A stretch of 64,000 nt of DNA from Pseudomonas sp. JM0905a. GTDB lineage: Bacteria; Pseudomonadota; Gammaproteobacteria; Pseudomonadales; Pseudomonadaceae. Under the pieces are notes generated by a model. That model was given only the letters and a program-made list of their open reading frames with translations, had not been told where the DNA came from and did not search any database. Below, piece after piece: positions 19,816-29,003 of the stretch. The stretch covers positions 620,001 to 684,000 of the forward strand of contig NZ_JACXBU010000001.1 of assembly GCF_014700075.1 (NCBI RefSeq), written 5' to 3'. Numbering within the stretch: the stretch's first letter is position 1; each line of letters opens with the position of its first letter. The translations under genes were made by a program, and so were the position numbers.

Positions 19816-20142
19816 GTCGGCGTCCCTTGTTGGAATCGTACGTTGACTTGCGATTGCGAAGTGTCAGCAATAATAGACAGCGATTATCTGCAAGTAAATA
19901 AGCAGGAAAAGTTTTGTACGCATTGTTGGCGACTTCTTCTTTCATACTAGTCCCGCGGACCTTCTAATGCGTAATTGCGCTAGGGATACTCGCTATATCG
20001 ACCGCCGGTTTTGCCGCTTAGTTTGCCGGTCTTGTGTTGTTCCACGATCAGCGGCAATCCCCTGGAGGCCACGAGGTTACTGAAGTTTTTGCGCGTACTG
20101 GCTAGAATGGCCACCTTTGCGAAGTCTCTGGAGTGTTCCCAA
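19816..20142. other. AT-rich divergent region between mvaT and purU
   Basis: No gene seen. The mvaT-proximal part (about 19855-19960) is markedly AT-rich for this genome, with runs such as aagtaaataagcagg. That is compatible with MvaT autoregulation, which is inferred. The purU promoter should lie in the distal half. Confidence 0.55.
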
Positions 20143-20994
20143 ATGCGCACATTTCGTCTGGTGATTGCCTGTCCGGACGGCGTCGGCATCGTAGCCAAGG
20201 TCAGTAACTTCCTGGCTACCTACAACGGCTGGATTACCGAAGCCAGTCATCACTCGGATAATCAGAGCGGCTGGTTCTTCATGCGCCATGAAATCCGTGC
20301 CGACTCCCTGCCCTTCGATCTGGATGGTTTCCGCCAGGCCTTTGCGCCCATCGCTCGTGAGTTCTCGATGGAATGGCGCATTACCGACTCCGAAGTGAAG
20401 AAACGCGTGGTGCTGATGGCCAGCCGCGACTCCCATTGCCTGGCCGACCTGCTGCACCGCTGGCACAGCGGCGAACTGGATTGCGAGATTCCCTGCGTGA
20501 TCGCCAACCACGACGACCTGCGCAGCATGGTGGAGTGGCACGGCATTCCGTACTTCCATGTACCGGTGGACCCGAAGAACAAGCAGCCGGCCTTCGACGA
20601 GGTTTCCCGCCTGGTGGAAGAGCACAACGCCGATACCGTGGTGCTCGCCCGCTACATGCAGATCCTCCCGCCAGAGCTGTGCCAGCGTTACGCCCACCAG
20701 GTGATCAACATCCACCACAGCTTCCTGCCGTCCTTCGTCGGTGCCAAACCGTACCATCAGGCCTCGCTGCGCGGCGTGAAGCTGATCGGCGCCACCTGCC
20801 ACTACGTCACCGAGGAACTGGATGCCGGCCCGATCATCGAGCAGGACGTGGTGCGCGTGACCCATCGCGACAGCGTCGAGGACATGGTTCGCCTCGGCAA
20901 GGATGTGGAAAAGATGGTCCTGTCCCGTGGGCTACGCTATCACCTGGAAGACCGGGTGCTGGTGCACGACAACAAGACCGTCGTGTTCGACTGA
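20143..20994 (+). CDS. purU: Formyltetrahydrofolate deformylase
   Basis: A 283-aa enzyme that hydrolyses 10-formyl-THF to THF and formate, balancing the one-carbon pool. I choose ATG 20143 (MRTFRLVIACPDGVGIVAKV). The open frame reaches 20011 but the extra residues lack family similarity. Residues 1-80 form an ACT domain. Residues about 90-280 form the formyl-transferase domain with the catalytic Asn/His/Asp set in QVINIHHSFLPSFVG and GATCHYVTEELDAGPIIEQ. The gene is followed at 49 bp by a CBS-domain protein, probably in the same transcript. Confidence 0.95.
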   Translation: MRTFRLVIACPDGVGIVAKVSNFLATYNGWITEASHHSDNQSGWFFMRHEIRADSLPFDLDGFRQAFAPIAREFSMEWRITDSEVKKRVVLMASRDSHCLADLLHRWHSGELDCEIPCVIANHDDLRSMVEWHGIPYFHVPVDPKNKQPAFDEVSRLVEEHNADTVVLARYMQILPPELCQRYAHQVINIHHSFLPSFVGAKPYHQASLRGVKLIGATCHYVTEELDAGPIIEQDVVRVTHRDSVEDMVRLGKDVEKMVLSRGLRYHLEDRVLVHDNKTVVFD

Positions 20995-21043
20995 TGCCTT
21001 CGGCGGGCGCCCGCGTCGGTCCACCGGCAGAGGAGCCCGCCCC

Positions 21044-21469
21044 ATGCTCAAGTCCATCAAGGTGCGCGACTACATGACTCGGCACCTGGTGACCTTCAGG
21101 TCCGACACCGACCTTTTCCTGGCCATTGACCGCCTGCTGGAGCACCGGATATCCGGCGCTCCCGTGGTGGATTCCCAGGGCCACCTGATCGGCATGATCT
21201 CCGACGGCGACTGCCTGCGTGGCATTCTCTCCGGCGCATATTTCGACGCCGTCGGCGGCAGCGTCAGCAGCTACATGGCCACCCAGGTCGAGAGCGTTTC
21301 CCCTGAAACCGACATCATCGAAGTCTGCCAGCGCTTCCTGCGTGACAAGCGTCGGCGCTTCCCGGTGGTGGAGGAGGGCGTGCTGGTCGGCCAGATCAGT
21401 CGCCGCGATGTCCTGCGTGCGGTGAAGGCGTTCGCCCAGCACGACCCCGAACAACCTCCGGAAGTCTGA
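21044..21469 (+). CDS. Two-CBS-domain protein
   Basis: A 141-aa cytoplasmic protein consisting almost only of a Bateman module: CBS1 (VRDYMTRHLVTFRSDTDLFLAIDRLLEHRISGAPVVDSQGHLIGMISDGDCLR) and CBS2 (VSSYMATQVESVSPETDIIEVCQRFLRDKRRRFPVVEEGVLVGQISRRDVLRA). Such modules bind adenine nucleotides and act as energy or ligand sensors. The ATG at 21044 has an AGAGGAG ribosome-binding site. It lies between purU and a small gene starting 10 bp after its stop, so the three are likely cotranscribed. The partner protein is unknown. Confidence 0.85.
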   Translation: MLKSIKVRDYMTRHLVTFRSDTDLFLAIDRLLEHRISGAPVVDSQGHLIGMISDGDCLRGILSGAYFDAVGGSVSSYMATQVESVSPETDIIEVCQRFLRDKRRRFPVVEEGVLVGQISRRDVLRAVKAFAQHDPEQPPEV

Positions 21470-21479
21470 GGAGCCTGCC

Positions 21480-21653
21480 ATGTCCGACCCGCGTGACCGC
21501 GCCACCTCAACCCCGCCGCCCACCCTCGGCGAAGGCTGTGTTCGGCGCTATGACCCGGAGGAGCTGAGCGAGGAGAACGGCACCGAGTTTCCCGGGGCCG
21601 CCGAGTTGTGGCGCAAGGTGCAGGAAGAGGAAGAAAAGAAAAAGGCGCCCTAG
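21480..21653 (+). CDS. Small conserved-looking acidic protein of 57 aa
   Basis: A short reading frame starting 10 bp after the CBS gene with GAGG upstream (ctgaggagcctgcc then ATG). The product begins MSDPRDRATSTPPPTLGEG and ends in a Glu/Lys-rich helix (WRKVQEEEEKKKAP). It shows no membrane segment or recognised domain. The TAG stop at 21651 sits in the centre of the rho-independent terminator palindrome, so the gene and terminator are fused. Coding status is supported by ribosome-binding site, spacing and GC-rich third positions; function is unknown. Confidence 0.65.
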   Translation: MSDPRDRATSTPPPTLGEGCVRRYDPEELSEENGTEFPGAAELWRKVQEEEEKKKAP

Positions 21654-21668
21654 GGCGCCTTTCTTGTT
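21641..21668 (+). terminator. Terminator of the purU-CBS-small ORF transcript
   Basis: A perfect 22-bp palindrome (11-bp arms 21641-21651 and 21652-21662, AAAGGCGCCCT / AGGGCGCCTTT) followed by CTTGTTT. The stop codon of the 57-aa gene is inside it. Confidence 0.85.
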
Positions 21669-21670
21669 TC

Positions 21671-21716
21671 CGCTGTGGGCTGATTCATTCGCGAATGAAT
21701 TCGCTCCCATACAAGC
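21671..21716. repeat. REP-like element, family B degenerate copy
   Basis: The core ATTCATTCG/CGAATGAAT (21683-21700) is a perfect 18-bp palindrome, followed by TTCGCTCCCATACAAG. It is a diverged relative of the paired elements at 39282-39380 and of the single arm at 56253-56277. Confidence 0.7.
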
Positions 21717-21728
21717 AACCACCCACCG

Positions 21729-23606
21729 TCAGATCCGGAAACTCCCCACCAGCTGCTGCAGCCGTGCGGCCTGCTGGTCCAGGTCGGCGCAGGCGCGCAG
21801 GGTGGCCTGGAGGTTTTCCACGCCTTCCTGGTTGAGGGTGTTGATCTCGGTGATGTCCATGTTCAGCGAGTCGACCACGGCGGTCTGTTCTTCGGTGGCG
21901 GTGGCCACCGACTGGTTCATGCCGTCGATCTCGCCGATGCGCTGGGTCACGCTGCCCAGGCGCTGGCCGGCCTGATTGGCGATTTCCACGCTCTGCTCGC
22001 TGTAGCGCTGGCTCTCGGTCATGGTGGTGACCGCCTCGCGGGCACCGACCTGCAGCTCCTCGATCATCTGCTGGATTTCCTGCGCCGACTCCTGGGTGCG
22101 GTGGGCCAGGTTGCGCACCTCGTCGGCCACCACGGCGAAGCCACGGCCGGCTTCCCCGGCGCGGGCGGCTTCGATGGCGGCGTTGAGCGCCAGCAGGTTG
22201 GTCTGTTCGGAGATGCCTTTGATCACTTCGAGAATCTGGCCGATGTTCACCGTCTTGCTGTTCAGCGTCTCGATGTTGCCGCAGGAGGCGCGGATCTTCC
22301 CGGACAGCTCGTTCATCGCGGCGATGGTGCGCTCCACCACCTGGCGGCCGTCTTCGGCCAGGGTGCGCGCGGAGGAGGCCTGCTGCGAGGCGTCGGCGGC
22401 ATTACGGGCGATTTCCTGGGCGGCGGCGCCCAGCTCGTTGATCGCAGCGGCGACGCTGTTAGTGCGGTTGGCCTGCTCGTCGGAGTTGCTCATCGACGAG
22501 TTGGAGGCGTTGAGCACCAGCTTGGCCACCTGGTTCACCTGATTGGTGGCCGAGGACACTTCGCGGATGGAGCCGTGGATACGCTCGACGAAACGGTTGA
22601 AGGCGCTGGCCAGTTCGCCGAATTCATCCTGGGTATGGATCGCCAGGCGGCGGGTCAGGTCGCCTTCACCCTGGGCGATGTCCTGCATGGCGCGCCCCAT
22701 GGTGTGCAGCGGCTGCATCAGGACGCGGATCAGCATGCCCAGGAGGATCATGATGATCACCACCGCAATCACGGTGGCAACGATGGCCGAGGCGCGGAAC
22801 TCACTGAGCATGCTGTAGGCCTTGCCCTTGTCCACCGATACGCCGATGTACCAGTTCACCGACGGCAGGCCCTTCACCGGAGCGAAGGTGAGGATGCGGG
22901 TGGTGCCGTCCACGTCGACTTCGCTGAAGCCGGTGCTGATGGCCGGGGTGTTCTGCGGGTAGATGTCCCGCAGGCTCTTCATCACCATGTCCTTGTTCGG
23001 GTGGACCAGGATCTTGCCGTCGGCGCTGACCAGGAAGGCGTAGCCCATGCCGTCGAAGTCCAGGGCGTTGATGATCTGCACCAGGGTCTGCAGGCTCAGG
23101 TCACCGCCAGCGACGCCGAGTGACTGTACCGGCGTGGCGATGGTCATGATCAGTTGGCCGGTCGCCGCGTCCACGTAGGGCTCGGTGAGGGTGGTGCCGC
23201 CGGCACTCTTGGCGCCTTGGTACCAAGGACGGGTGCGCGGGTCGTAGCCTTCGGGCATGGCACTGTCCGGGCGCATGGTGAATTGCCCGTCTTGCGTGCC
23301 GAAGTAGGTGAACGCGAAAGTCGAGCTCAGTGCCCGCTGTTGCAACAGTGAAGGTACGGCGTCGCCAGATGGGTTGGCGGCAAGGGATTCGGCAACGCTT
23401 TCCACCAGCAGAATCCGGCCCGAAAGCCAGTTCTGGATATTGCTGGCGGTTACATCGCCCATTTCCTGCAGATAGTTTTCCAGGTCGTCACGGAGCGCAT
23501 TCCTTTGCAAGTAATCGTTGTACAGGGTGAACAGCGAGAAAGCTGCAATCACTACCAGGGAGGCGGCGAGCAGAATCTTGTGGCTGAACCGCAGGTTTTT
23601 GATCAT
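21729..23606 (-). CDS. Amino-acid chemoreceptor of the PctA/PctB type (methyl-accepting chemotaxis protein)
   Basis: A 625-aa transmembrane chemoreceptor. It has TM1 at residues 9-28 ([20 protein letters not shown]), a periplasmic double-Cache domain to about residue 272, TM2 about 275-297, a HAMP domain, and a cytoplasmic signalling domain containing the highly conserved hairpin tip [35 protein letters not shown]. The ligand-binding pocket carries the amino-acid-binding pattern YDPRTRPWY near residue 121 and a downstream Tyr and Asp ([18 protein letters not shown]) typical of dCache_1AA receptors. It probably mediates taxis to L-amino acids. P. aeruginosa has its pct genes in the same neighbourhood as purU and mvaT, which supports orthology. 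Confidence 0.92.
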   Translation of the reverse strand: MIKNLRFSHKILLAASLVVIAAFSLFTLYNDYLQRNALRDDLENYLQEMGDVTASNIQNWLSGRILLVESVAESLAANPSGDAVPSLLQQRALSSTFAFTYFGTQDGQFTMRPDSAMPEGYDPRTRPWYQGAKSAGGTTLTEPYVDAATGQLIMTIATPVQSLGVAGGDLSLQTLVQIINALDFDGMGYAFLVSADGKILVHPNKDMVMKSLRDIYPQNTPAISTGFSEVDVDGTTRILTFAPVKGLPSVNWYIGVSVDKGKAYSMLSEFRASAIVATVIAVVIIMILLGMLIRVLMQPLHTMGRAMQDIAQGEGDLTRRLAIHTQDEFGELASAFNRFVERIHGSIREVSSATNQVNQVAKLVLNASNSSMSNSDEQANRTNSVAAAINELGAAAQEIARNAADASQQASSARTLAEDGRQVVERTIAAMNELSGKIRASCGNIETLNSKTVNIGQILEVIKGISEQTNLLALNAAIEAARAGEAGRGFAVVADEVRNLAHRTQESAQEIQQMIEELQVGAREAVTTMTESQRYSEQSVEIANQAGQRLGSVTQRIGEIDGMNQSVATATEEQTAVVDSLNMDITEINTLNQEGVENLQATLRACADLDQQAARLQQLVGSFRI

Positions 23607-23730
23607 GTTTGCTTGCGTCCGGTTGGGTCAGGCACCAGTCTTCATGGCACGTGAGTGCTGAAAAACTGAGTAGAAACGTCGGTTTATATATCGGCGGGAA
23701 TCAATCAAAGCTTTAATCGAGGAAGGCGAA

Positions 23731-25224
23731 ATGCCCGATCAATACTCCCTGATTCTCGGCGCTGACCCTCAGGGTACTGCCGTCTCCCAGGCCATGAAGC
23801 TGGCCAATCGCCACGGGCTTACCGCTGGCGCCACCGGCACCGGCAAGACGGTGACCCTGCAGCACCTGGCGGAGGCCTTCAGCGATGCCGGCGTGGCGGT
23901 GTTCGCAGCGGATATCAAGGGTGATCTTTGCGGCCTTGGCGCGGCGGGAAACCCGCAGGGCAAGGTGGCCGAGCGCATCGCTTCCATGCCCTGGCTGGGT
24001 CACCAGCCCCAGGCCTACCCGGTCACCCTCTGGGACGTCGCCGGACAGACCGGCCATCCGCTGCGCACCACCCTCAGTGAAATGGGGCCGCTGCTGCTGG
24101 GCAACCTGCTGGAGCTGACCGACAGCCAGCAGGCCGCGCTCTATGCCGCCTTCCAGGTAGCCGATCGCGAAGGCCTGCTGCTGCTCGACCTGAAGGACCT
24201 CAAGGCACTGCTCAACCACCTCAAGGATCATCCGGAGCTGCTGGGAGAAGACCGCGCCCTGTTCGCTGGCGCCTCCGCCCAGGCCTTGTTGCGGCGCCTG
24301 GCCACCCTGGAACAGCAGGGCGCCGAGTCGCTGTTCGGTGAGCCGGCCCTGCAACTGGAAGACATCCTCCAGCCCGACCGCGACGGCCGTGGCCGCATCC
24401 ACCTGCTGGATGCCAGCCGCCTGGTCCATGAAGCACCCAAGGTCTACGCCACCTTCCTGCTCTGGCTGCTGGCGGAGCTCTTCGAGCAATTGCCCGAACG
24501 CGGCGATGCCGAAAAACCGGTGCTGGCGCTGTTCTTCGACGAGGCACACCTGCTCTTCAGCGGTACCCCGAAGGCATTGCAGGAACGCCTGGAACAGGTG
24601 GTGCGGTTGATCCGCTCCAAAGGGGTTGGCGTCTATTTCGTCACCCAGTCCCCCAGCGACCTGCCCGATGACGTGCTGGCCCAGCTCGGCCTGCGTATCC
24701 AGCACGGCTTGCGTGCCTTCACCGCGAAGGAGCAGAAGTCCCTGCGCGCGGTGGCCGATGGCTTCCGTCCCAACCCGGCGTTCGACACCCTGACCGTGCT
24801 CACCGAGCTGGGGATTGGCGAAGCCCTGGTGGGCACTCTGGAAGAAAAGGGCACACCGGCCATGGTCCAGCGCGTGGCCATCGCTCCACCGCAATCGCGC
24901 ATCGGCCCGCTGAACGACAGCGAGCGCGCCGCGCTGGTACGCAGCTCGCCCCAGGCCGGGCGTTACGACAAGCCCATCGACCGTGAGTCCGCCTATGAAA
25001 TGCTCACGGCCCGGGCAGCCCAGGCGCCAGTCGAAGAACCCGAGCCGAAGCGTGGCAAGGCTGAGGCCAGCCAACCCGGCATGGGCGACCTGGCCGGTGA
25101 GCTGCTGGGCACCTTTGCCAGCCAGGCGATGAAGACGGCGGTTCGCCAGGCCGCCAATCAGCTTGGCCGGCAACTCGTGCGTGGGTTGATGGGGTCGTTG
25201 CTGGGAGGCAGCAAGCGCCGCTGA
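23731..25224 (+). CDS. HerA-like P-loop ATPase (DUF853 family)
   Basis: A 497-aa ATPase with Walker A GATGTGKT at residues 33-40, Walker B LALFFDEAHLLF near residue 268, and the arginine-rich region DFGVGVYFVTQSPSDLPDDVLAQLG-type motif after it (here KGVGVYFVTQSPSDLPDDVL). This DUF853 branch of the HerA/FtsK superfamily is common in proteobacteria, and its role, possibly DNA translocation or repair, is not settled. The C-terminus (residues 430-497) is Ala/Gln-rich with a helical RQAANQLGRQLVRGLMGSLLGG tail. It is monocistronic with a terminator shared with the convergent phosphate transporter. Confidence 0.88.
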   Translation: MPDQYSLILGADPQGTAVSQAMKLANRHGLTAGATGTGKTVTLQHLAEAFSDAGVAVFAADIKGDLCGLGAAGNPQGKVAERIASMPWLGHQPQAYPVTLWDVAGQTGHPLRTTLSEMGPLLLGNLLELTDSQQAALYAAFQVADREGLLLLDLKDLKALLNHLKDHPELLGEDRALFAGASAQALLRRLATLEQQGAESLFGEPALQLEDILQPDRDGRGRIHLLDASRLVHEAPKVYATFLLWLLAELFEQLPERGDAEKPVLALFFDEAHLLFSGTPKALQERLEQVVRLIRSKGVGVYFVTQSPSDLPDDVLAQLGLRIQHGLRAFTAKEQKSLRAVADGFRPNPAFDTLTVLTELGIGEALVGTLEEKGTPAMVQRVAIAPPQSRIGPLNDSERAALVRSSPQAGRYDKPIDRESAYEMLTARAAQAPVEEPEPKRGKAEASQPGMGDLAGELLGTFASQAMKTAVRQAANQLGRQLVRGLMGSLLGGSKRR

Positions 25225-25244
25225 GGCTCGGCTACCGCTGTAAG

Positions 25245-25260
25245 GTCGATTTCAATCGAC
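25245..25260. repeat. Short palindromes in the herA-pit spacer
   Basis: GTCGAT-TTCA-ATCGAC is followed at 25265 by AGGCCGAAGGCCT. This matches the family C type at 10618 in layout and probably represents intergenic palindromic clutter. Confidence 0.4.
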
Positions 25261-25332
25261 TTGTAGGCCGAAGGCCTGCCTTGCGGTTTACCGGGGGCAG
25301 CTTCGCCATTACAGAAAATCACAGGAACGAAT

Positions 25333-25357
25333 AAGGGCGCCCGAAGGCGCCCTTTTT
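25333..25357. terminator. Bidirectional terminator between the HerA-like and phosphate transporter genes
   Basis: A perfect 9-bp stem AAGGGCGCC-CGAA-GGCGCCCTT is followed on the plus strand by TTTCAT and on the minus strand by ATTCGTT. It lies 15 bp beyond the transporter stop. Confidence 0.88.
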
Positions 25358-25371
25358 CATGCTCGTCCGAA

Positions 25372-26844
25372 TCAGACGATGAAGGTGATGGCCAGCCAGA
25401 AGAGGGCGGCGGACAACAGGATGGTGGTCGGGAGGGTGAGTACCCAGGCCATCAGGATGTTGCGCACGGTGCCGCCCTGCAGGCCGCTCTTGTTGGCGAC
25501 CATGGTGCCGGCGACGCCGGAGGACAGTACGTGGGTGGTGGACACCGGCAGGCTGTAGATGTTGGCCATGCCGATGGCGCAGGCGGCGGTGATCTGCGCG
25601 CTCATGCCCTGGGCGTAGGTCATGCCATGCTTGCCGATCTTCTCGCCGACGGTGCGTACCACGCGCTTCCAGCCGACCATGGTGCCGATGCCGAGCGCCA
25701 GGGCCACGGCCAGGATTACCCAGAACGGAGCGTATTCGGTGGTGGCGGTCAGGTCCTTGCGCAGCTTCTCCAGGTCGGCTTTCTCGCGGGCCGGCAGTTC
25801 GGAGAGCTTGCCTACCTTCTTCGCGGTGTCGTCCAGGCAGAGCAGGTAGCGACGGGCTTCGACGCGGCGCTCTTCGCTCAGGTCCTTGTAGTTGGAGACG
25901 CCGTCGAGGGTCTTCAGCAGGGCGGCGATGGTCGGCTCGGTCTGCTTCGGATCGCAACGATAGAGTTCCGGCATGTCGCTGCCATTGCTCTTGCCCAGGG
26001 CCAGCATCTCGCCAAGGGTATCGGTGTGGCGCTGGTAGAACTGGCTCAGGTGGATCGCGGCGTCGCGGGTACGCTCGATCTGGTAGGTGGTGCTGTTGAG
26101 GTCCAGTACGAACTTGGCCGGAACGATGCCGATCAGTACCAGCATGATCAGGCCGATGCCTTTCTGACCGTCGTTGGAACCGTGCACGAAGCTCACGGCC
26201 ATTGCGGAAATCACCAGCACGAGGCGGTTCCAGAAGGGCGGATGCTTCTTCTCGTCCAGCTCCTTACGGGTTTCCGGGGTCTTGTGCATCTTCGACAGCG
26301 GATACATCCACTTCAGGCCGATCAGCAGCAGGCCAGCGACCATGAAGCCGGCGGCCGGCGAGAAGATCAGCGACAGGCCGATATCGATGGCCTTGCCCCA
26401 GTTCACGCCTTCGGCCAGCGGCACGTCGGTGAGCAGGGCGTTGGCCAGGCCGACGCCGAGGATCGAACCGATCAGGGTGTGGGAGCTGGAGGCCGGGATG
26501 CCGAAGTACCAGGTGCCCAGGTTCCAGGCGATGGCCGCAGTCAGCAAGCTGAACACCATGGCCAGGCCATGGCCGGTATTGACGTTGATCAGCAGCTCCA
26601 CTGGCAGCAGGTGGACGATGGCGTAAGCCACGCCAACGCCGCCCAGCAGCACGCCAAGGAAGTTGAAGATCCCCGAAAGGATCACCGCCCGGTAGGGCGA
26701 CATGGCCTTGGTGTAGATGACGGTGGCCACCGCGTTGGCGGTGTCATGGAAGCCGTTGATGAACTCGAAGGTCAGGACGAATGCCAGGGCGAGACAGAGG
26801 CTCAGCACCAGCCAGGCATCTAGCCCGCTGAAGAGATCGAACAT
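25372..26844 (-). CDS. pitA: Low-affinity inorganic phosphate transporter (PiT family)
   Basis: A 490-aa proton-coupled metal-phosphate symporter of the inner membrane. The two inverted PHO4 signatures are visible: NGFHDTANAVATVIYT near residue 30 and VHGSNDGQKGIGLIM near residue 222. The SSSHTLIGSILG segment occurs in between and a matching STTHVLSSGVAG segment follows near residue 435. About ten to twelve membrane helices are separated by a central hydrophilic loop (residues about 245-370). The length is normal for PitA. It is monocistronic, with a short AT-rich upstream spacer. Confidence 0.93.
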   Translation of the reverse strand: MFDLFSGLDAWLVLSLCLALAFVLTFEFINGFHDTANAVATVIYTKAMSPYRAVILSGIFNFLGVLLGGVGVAYAIVHLLPVELLINVNTGHGLAMVFSLLTAAIAWNLGTWYFGIPASSSHTLIGSILGVGLANALLTDVPLAEGVNWGKAIDIGLSLIFSPAAGFMVAGLLLIGLKWMYPLSKMHKTPETRKELDEKKHPPFWNRLVLVISAMAVSFVHGSNDGQKGIGLIMLVLIGIVPAKFVLDLNSTTYQIERTRDAAIHLSQFYQRHTDTLGEMLALGKSNGSDMPELYRCDPKQTEPTIAALLKTLDGVSNYKDLSEERRVEARRYLLCLDDTAKKVGKLSELPAREKADLEKLRKDLTATTEYAPFWVILAVALALGIGTMVGWKRVVRTVGEKIGKHGMTYAQGMSAQITAACAIGMANIYSLPVSTTHVLSSGVAGTMVANKSGLQGGTVRNILMAWVLTLPTTILLSAALFWLAITFIV

Positions 26845-27000
26845 GAAGGTTTTGTGACTGAGGTCATGAAGGGGCCGCGATTATGCCAGAAAACCGGTCG
26901 CCGCCCACTCCCCGACGCCGAGCGGTTTCCGACATTCCCTACAGAAGTTGTCGCAAATCAATACGAGCTAATCTCCCGGCAGGCGGGGTGCGACAATCTG

Positions 27001-27198
27001 TCAGGGTTCCTCTCGCAGCTCTTTCTCGATCTTTTCCAGCTCTCTTTCGAAGCTCTTGTCGAGCAGGCTGGGTTTTTTGCGCCAGGGCTTGCGTTCTGGG
27101 TCCCTTTGCGCGGCATAGGTAGTGATTTCGCCGCCGTATACGTCCTTGTAACGTTGCGCCTGGCGCTCGAGTTCGGCGCGCAGTTCGTCTTTCGTCAC
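27001..27198 (-). CDS. Small hypothetical protein, charged and helical (65 aa)
   Basis: The product starts at a GTG (27198) with GGAA about 10 nt upstream. Translation begins with a DELRAELERQAQRYKDVYGGE helix, has a basic middle (ERKPWRKKPSLLDKS), and ends in an acidic helix FERELEKIEKELREEP. No signal peptide or membrane segment is present. It stands alone between pit and a MocR regulator, on the minus strand. I do not recognise a family. The codon pattern and charge organisation look coding. Confidence 0.65.
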   Translation of the reverse strand: MTKDELRAELERQAQRYKDVYGGEITTYAAQRDPERKPWRKKPSLLDKSFERELEKIEKELREEP

Positions 27199-27500
27199 GT
27201 GGTTATTCCGTCTTTTTGATCAATGGTCATCAGCTGGAACGGGCGATCTAGAGGCATCTGCCCCCTTGGCGTCGGTCGCCCGGTCGAGGCCGTTGGTCCG
27301 GCCTTCTTGTAGAACAAAGTTCAGTTATCGCAACTAAACGGGACTTTCCTACGCACTGCAGAAAGTCCCTGCGAAATTTCCGGGATTGGAAGTCGATTTC
27401 TCTGAAAACCCGAAAGAACATTGCGAAGTATAACAAGGAATCGGGAAAGCTCCATTACAGAGAAGTCCCGATGGCCCGACCGATATCTACTCTTCGAATG
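27199..27500. other. Intergenic region with a 9-bp inverted repeat
   Basis: This 302-bp spacer lies between the MocR stop and the 65-aa gene. It contains a perfect inverted repeat GGGACTTTC (27340-27348) and GAAAGTCCC (27361-27369) with a 12-nt loop, in an AT-richer context. There is no U-tract, so it may be an operator or mRNA hairpin rather than a terminator. No gene seen. Confidence 0.55.
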
Positions 27501-28922
27501 TCAGGAGTTACCCAGAAGAGACCGGATAATCCTGCCAAGAGTTTCCATCGCCTGTTCGCTGGAATTGCTCCAGGGATGACCAAAGTTGAGACGGGCGCAA
27601 TGGCCAAAACGTCGTGTGGCGGAAAAAATCGGCCCCGGAGCGATGCTGATGCCCTGCGCCAGGGCGAGCTGGAACAGGCGCAGTGAGTCCACCTGCTCGG
27701 GGAATTCCAGCCAGAGGAAGTACCCCCCTTCCGGACGGCTGACGCGAGTTTCTTCGGGGAAGTGGCGCGCCACGGCGGCGAGCATGGCGTTGCGCTGGCT
27801 CTCCAGGGCATAGCGCAGTTTGCGCAGGTGGCGGTCGTAGCCACCGTGTTGCAGGTAGTCGGCGATGGCCGCCTGGGCCGGCACCGAAGCCGAGATGCTG
27901 GTCATCAGCTTCAGCCGCTCGATCTGCCCGGCGAAGCGTCCACCAGAGACCCAGCCAACCCGGTATCCAGGTGCCAGGCTCTTGGAGAAGGAACTGCAAT
28001 GCATCACCAGGCCTTCGCTGTCGTAGGCCTTCACCGGCTTGGGTGCGTGCTGGCCGAAGTACAGCTCGGCGTAGACGTCGTCCTCGATCATCGGCACCTG
28101 GTGTTTGGCCAGCAGTGCGGCCAGTTGGCGTTTCTTGTCCTCCGAAAGACTCGCCCCCAGCGGATTCTGGAAGTTGCTCATGAACCAGCAGGCTTTGATC
28201 GGCAATCGCTCCAGGCTGTCTTCCAGCACCTGCAGGTCGATGCCGTCGCGGGGGTGCACCGGAATTTCCACCGCCTTCAGCTTCAGGCGTTCCAGTACCT
28301 GCAGGCTGGCATAGAAAGCCGGTGCTTCGATGGCCACCAGATCACCGGGACGGGCGACCACCTGCAGGCAGAGGTTGAGGGCCTCCAGTGCGCCGTTGCA
28401 GATCACCAGTTCCTCGACGGGCAGCGGCAGGCCGCCGACCATGTAGCGCAGGGCGATCTGCCGGCGCAGGGCATGGTTGCCCGGCGTCATGTCGGCCACC
28501 GTGGAGCGCGGGTCCATTTCCCGAACCGCGTGGGCCATGGAACGGGCCAGGCGTTGCAGGGGGAAGAGTTCCGGGCTGGGGAAGGCCGAGCCGAAGGGCA
28601 CGGTGTCCGGGTCCTTGATGGAGCTCAGCACCGAGAACACCAGTTCGCTGACATCCACCTCGGTGGTGGCCGCTTCCCGTGGCCCCGGCTGGGGTTCGGG
28701 CAGGGGCCGACGCACGTGTTCGCAGACGAAGTAGCCGGAGCGGGCGCGGGCGATGATCAGACCGCGGCTTTCCAGCAGGTAATAAGCCTGGAACACAGTG
28801 GAAGCGCTGACGCCGTAGGTGCGGCTGGCGTGCCGCACCGAGGGTACTTTCTGACCCGGGGCAAGTACCCCGGTGCGGATCAGTTCGGCGATCTCGTCGG
28901 CGAATTTCTCGTAGCGCTTCAT
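27501..28922 (-). CDS. MocR/PdxR-type transcriptional regulator (GntR HTH fused to aminotransferase)
   Basis: A 473-aa regulator. I take the ATG at 28922 (MKRYEKFADEIAELI), which has AGGAA upstream, over the longer frame to 29000. Residues 1-70 form a GntR winged helix (GQKVPSVRHASRTYGVSASTVFQAYYLLESRGLI). Residues about 100-470 form a fold-type I aminotransferase domain, with the PLP lysine in CSSFSKSLAPGYRVGW near residue 300. MocR proteins sense PLP or amino-acid derivatives and usually control a neighbouring, often divergent gene. No such target is obvious here, since both neighbours are on the same strand and unrelated. Confidence 0.88.
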   Translation of the reverse strand: MKRYEKFADEIAELIRTGVLAPGQKVPSVRHASRTYGVSASTVFQAYYLLESRGLIIARARSGYFVCEHVRRPLPEPQPGPREAATTEVDVSELVFSVLSSIKDPDTVPFGSAFPSPELFPLQRLARSMAHAVREMDPRSTVADMTPGNHALRRQIALRYMVGGLPLPVEELVICNGALEALNLCLQVVARPGDLVAIEAPAFYASLQVLERLKLKAVEIPVHPRDGIDLQVLEDSLERLPIKACWFMSNFQNPLGASLSEDKKRQLAALLAKHQVPMIEDDVYAELYFGQHAPKPVKAYDSEGLVMHCSSFSKSLAPGYRVGWVSGGRFAGQIERLKLMTSISASVPAQAAIADYLQHGGYDRHLRKLRYALESQRNAMLAAVARHFPEETRVSRPEGGYFLWLEFPEQVDSLRLFQLALAQGISIAPGPIFSATRRFGHCARLNFGHPWSNSSEQAMETLGRIIRSLLGNS

Positions 28923-29003
28923 CTTTTCCTGGTTGGGCAGCGGCAAGGCGGTGCCCAACTCTAAGCGCTCGGCGCGTGCGCCGCCATGGTCCCGGCCCAT
29001 GCT

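Noticed and set aside
25363-25382. Another copy of the island box (CTCGTC...GACGATG) at the end of the phosphate transporter gene
   Set aside because: The spacer is 7 nt rather than 6 and the right half encodes the last residues of the transporter, so it is probably coincidence.
27248-27436. A 62-residue frame between the 65-aa gene and the MocR gene
   Set aside because: No ribosome-binding site, poor coding character, and it spans the 9-bp inverted repeat.
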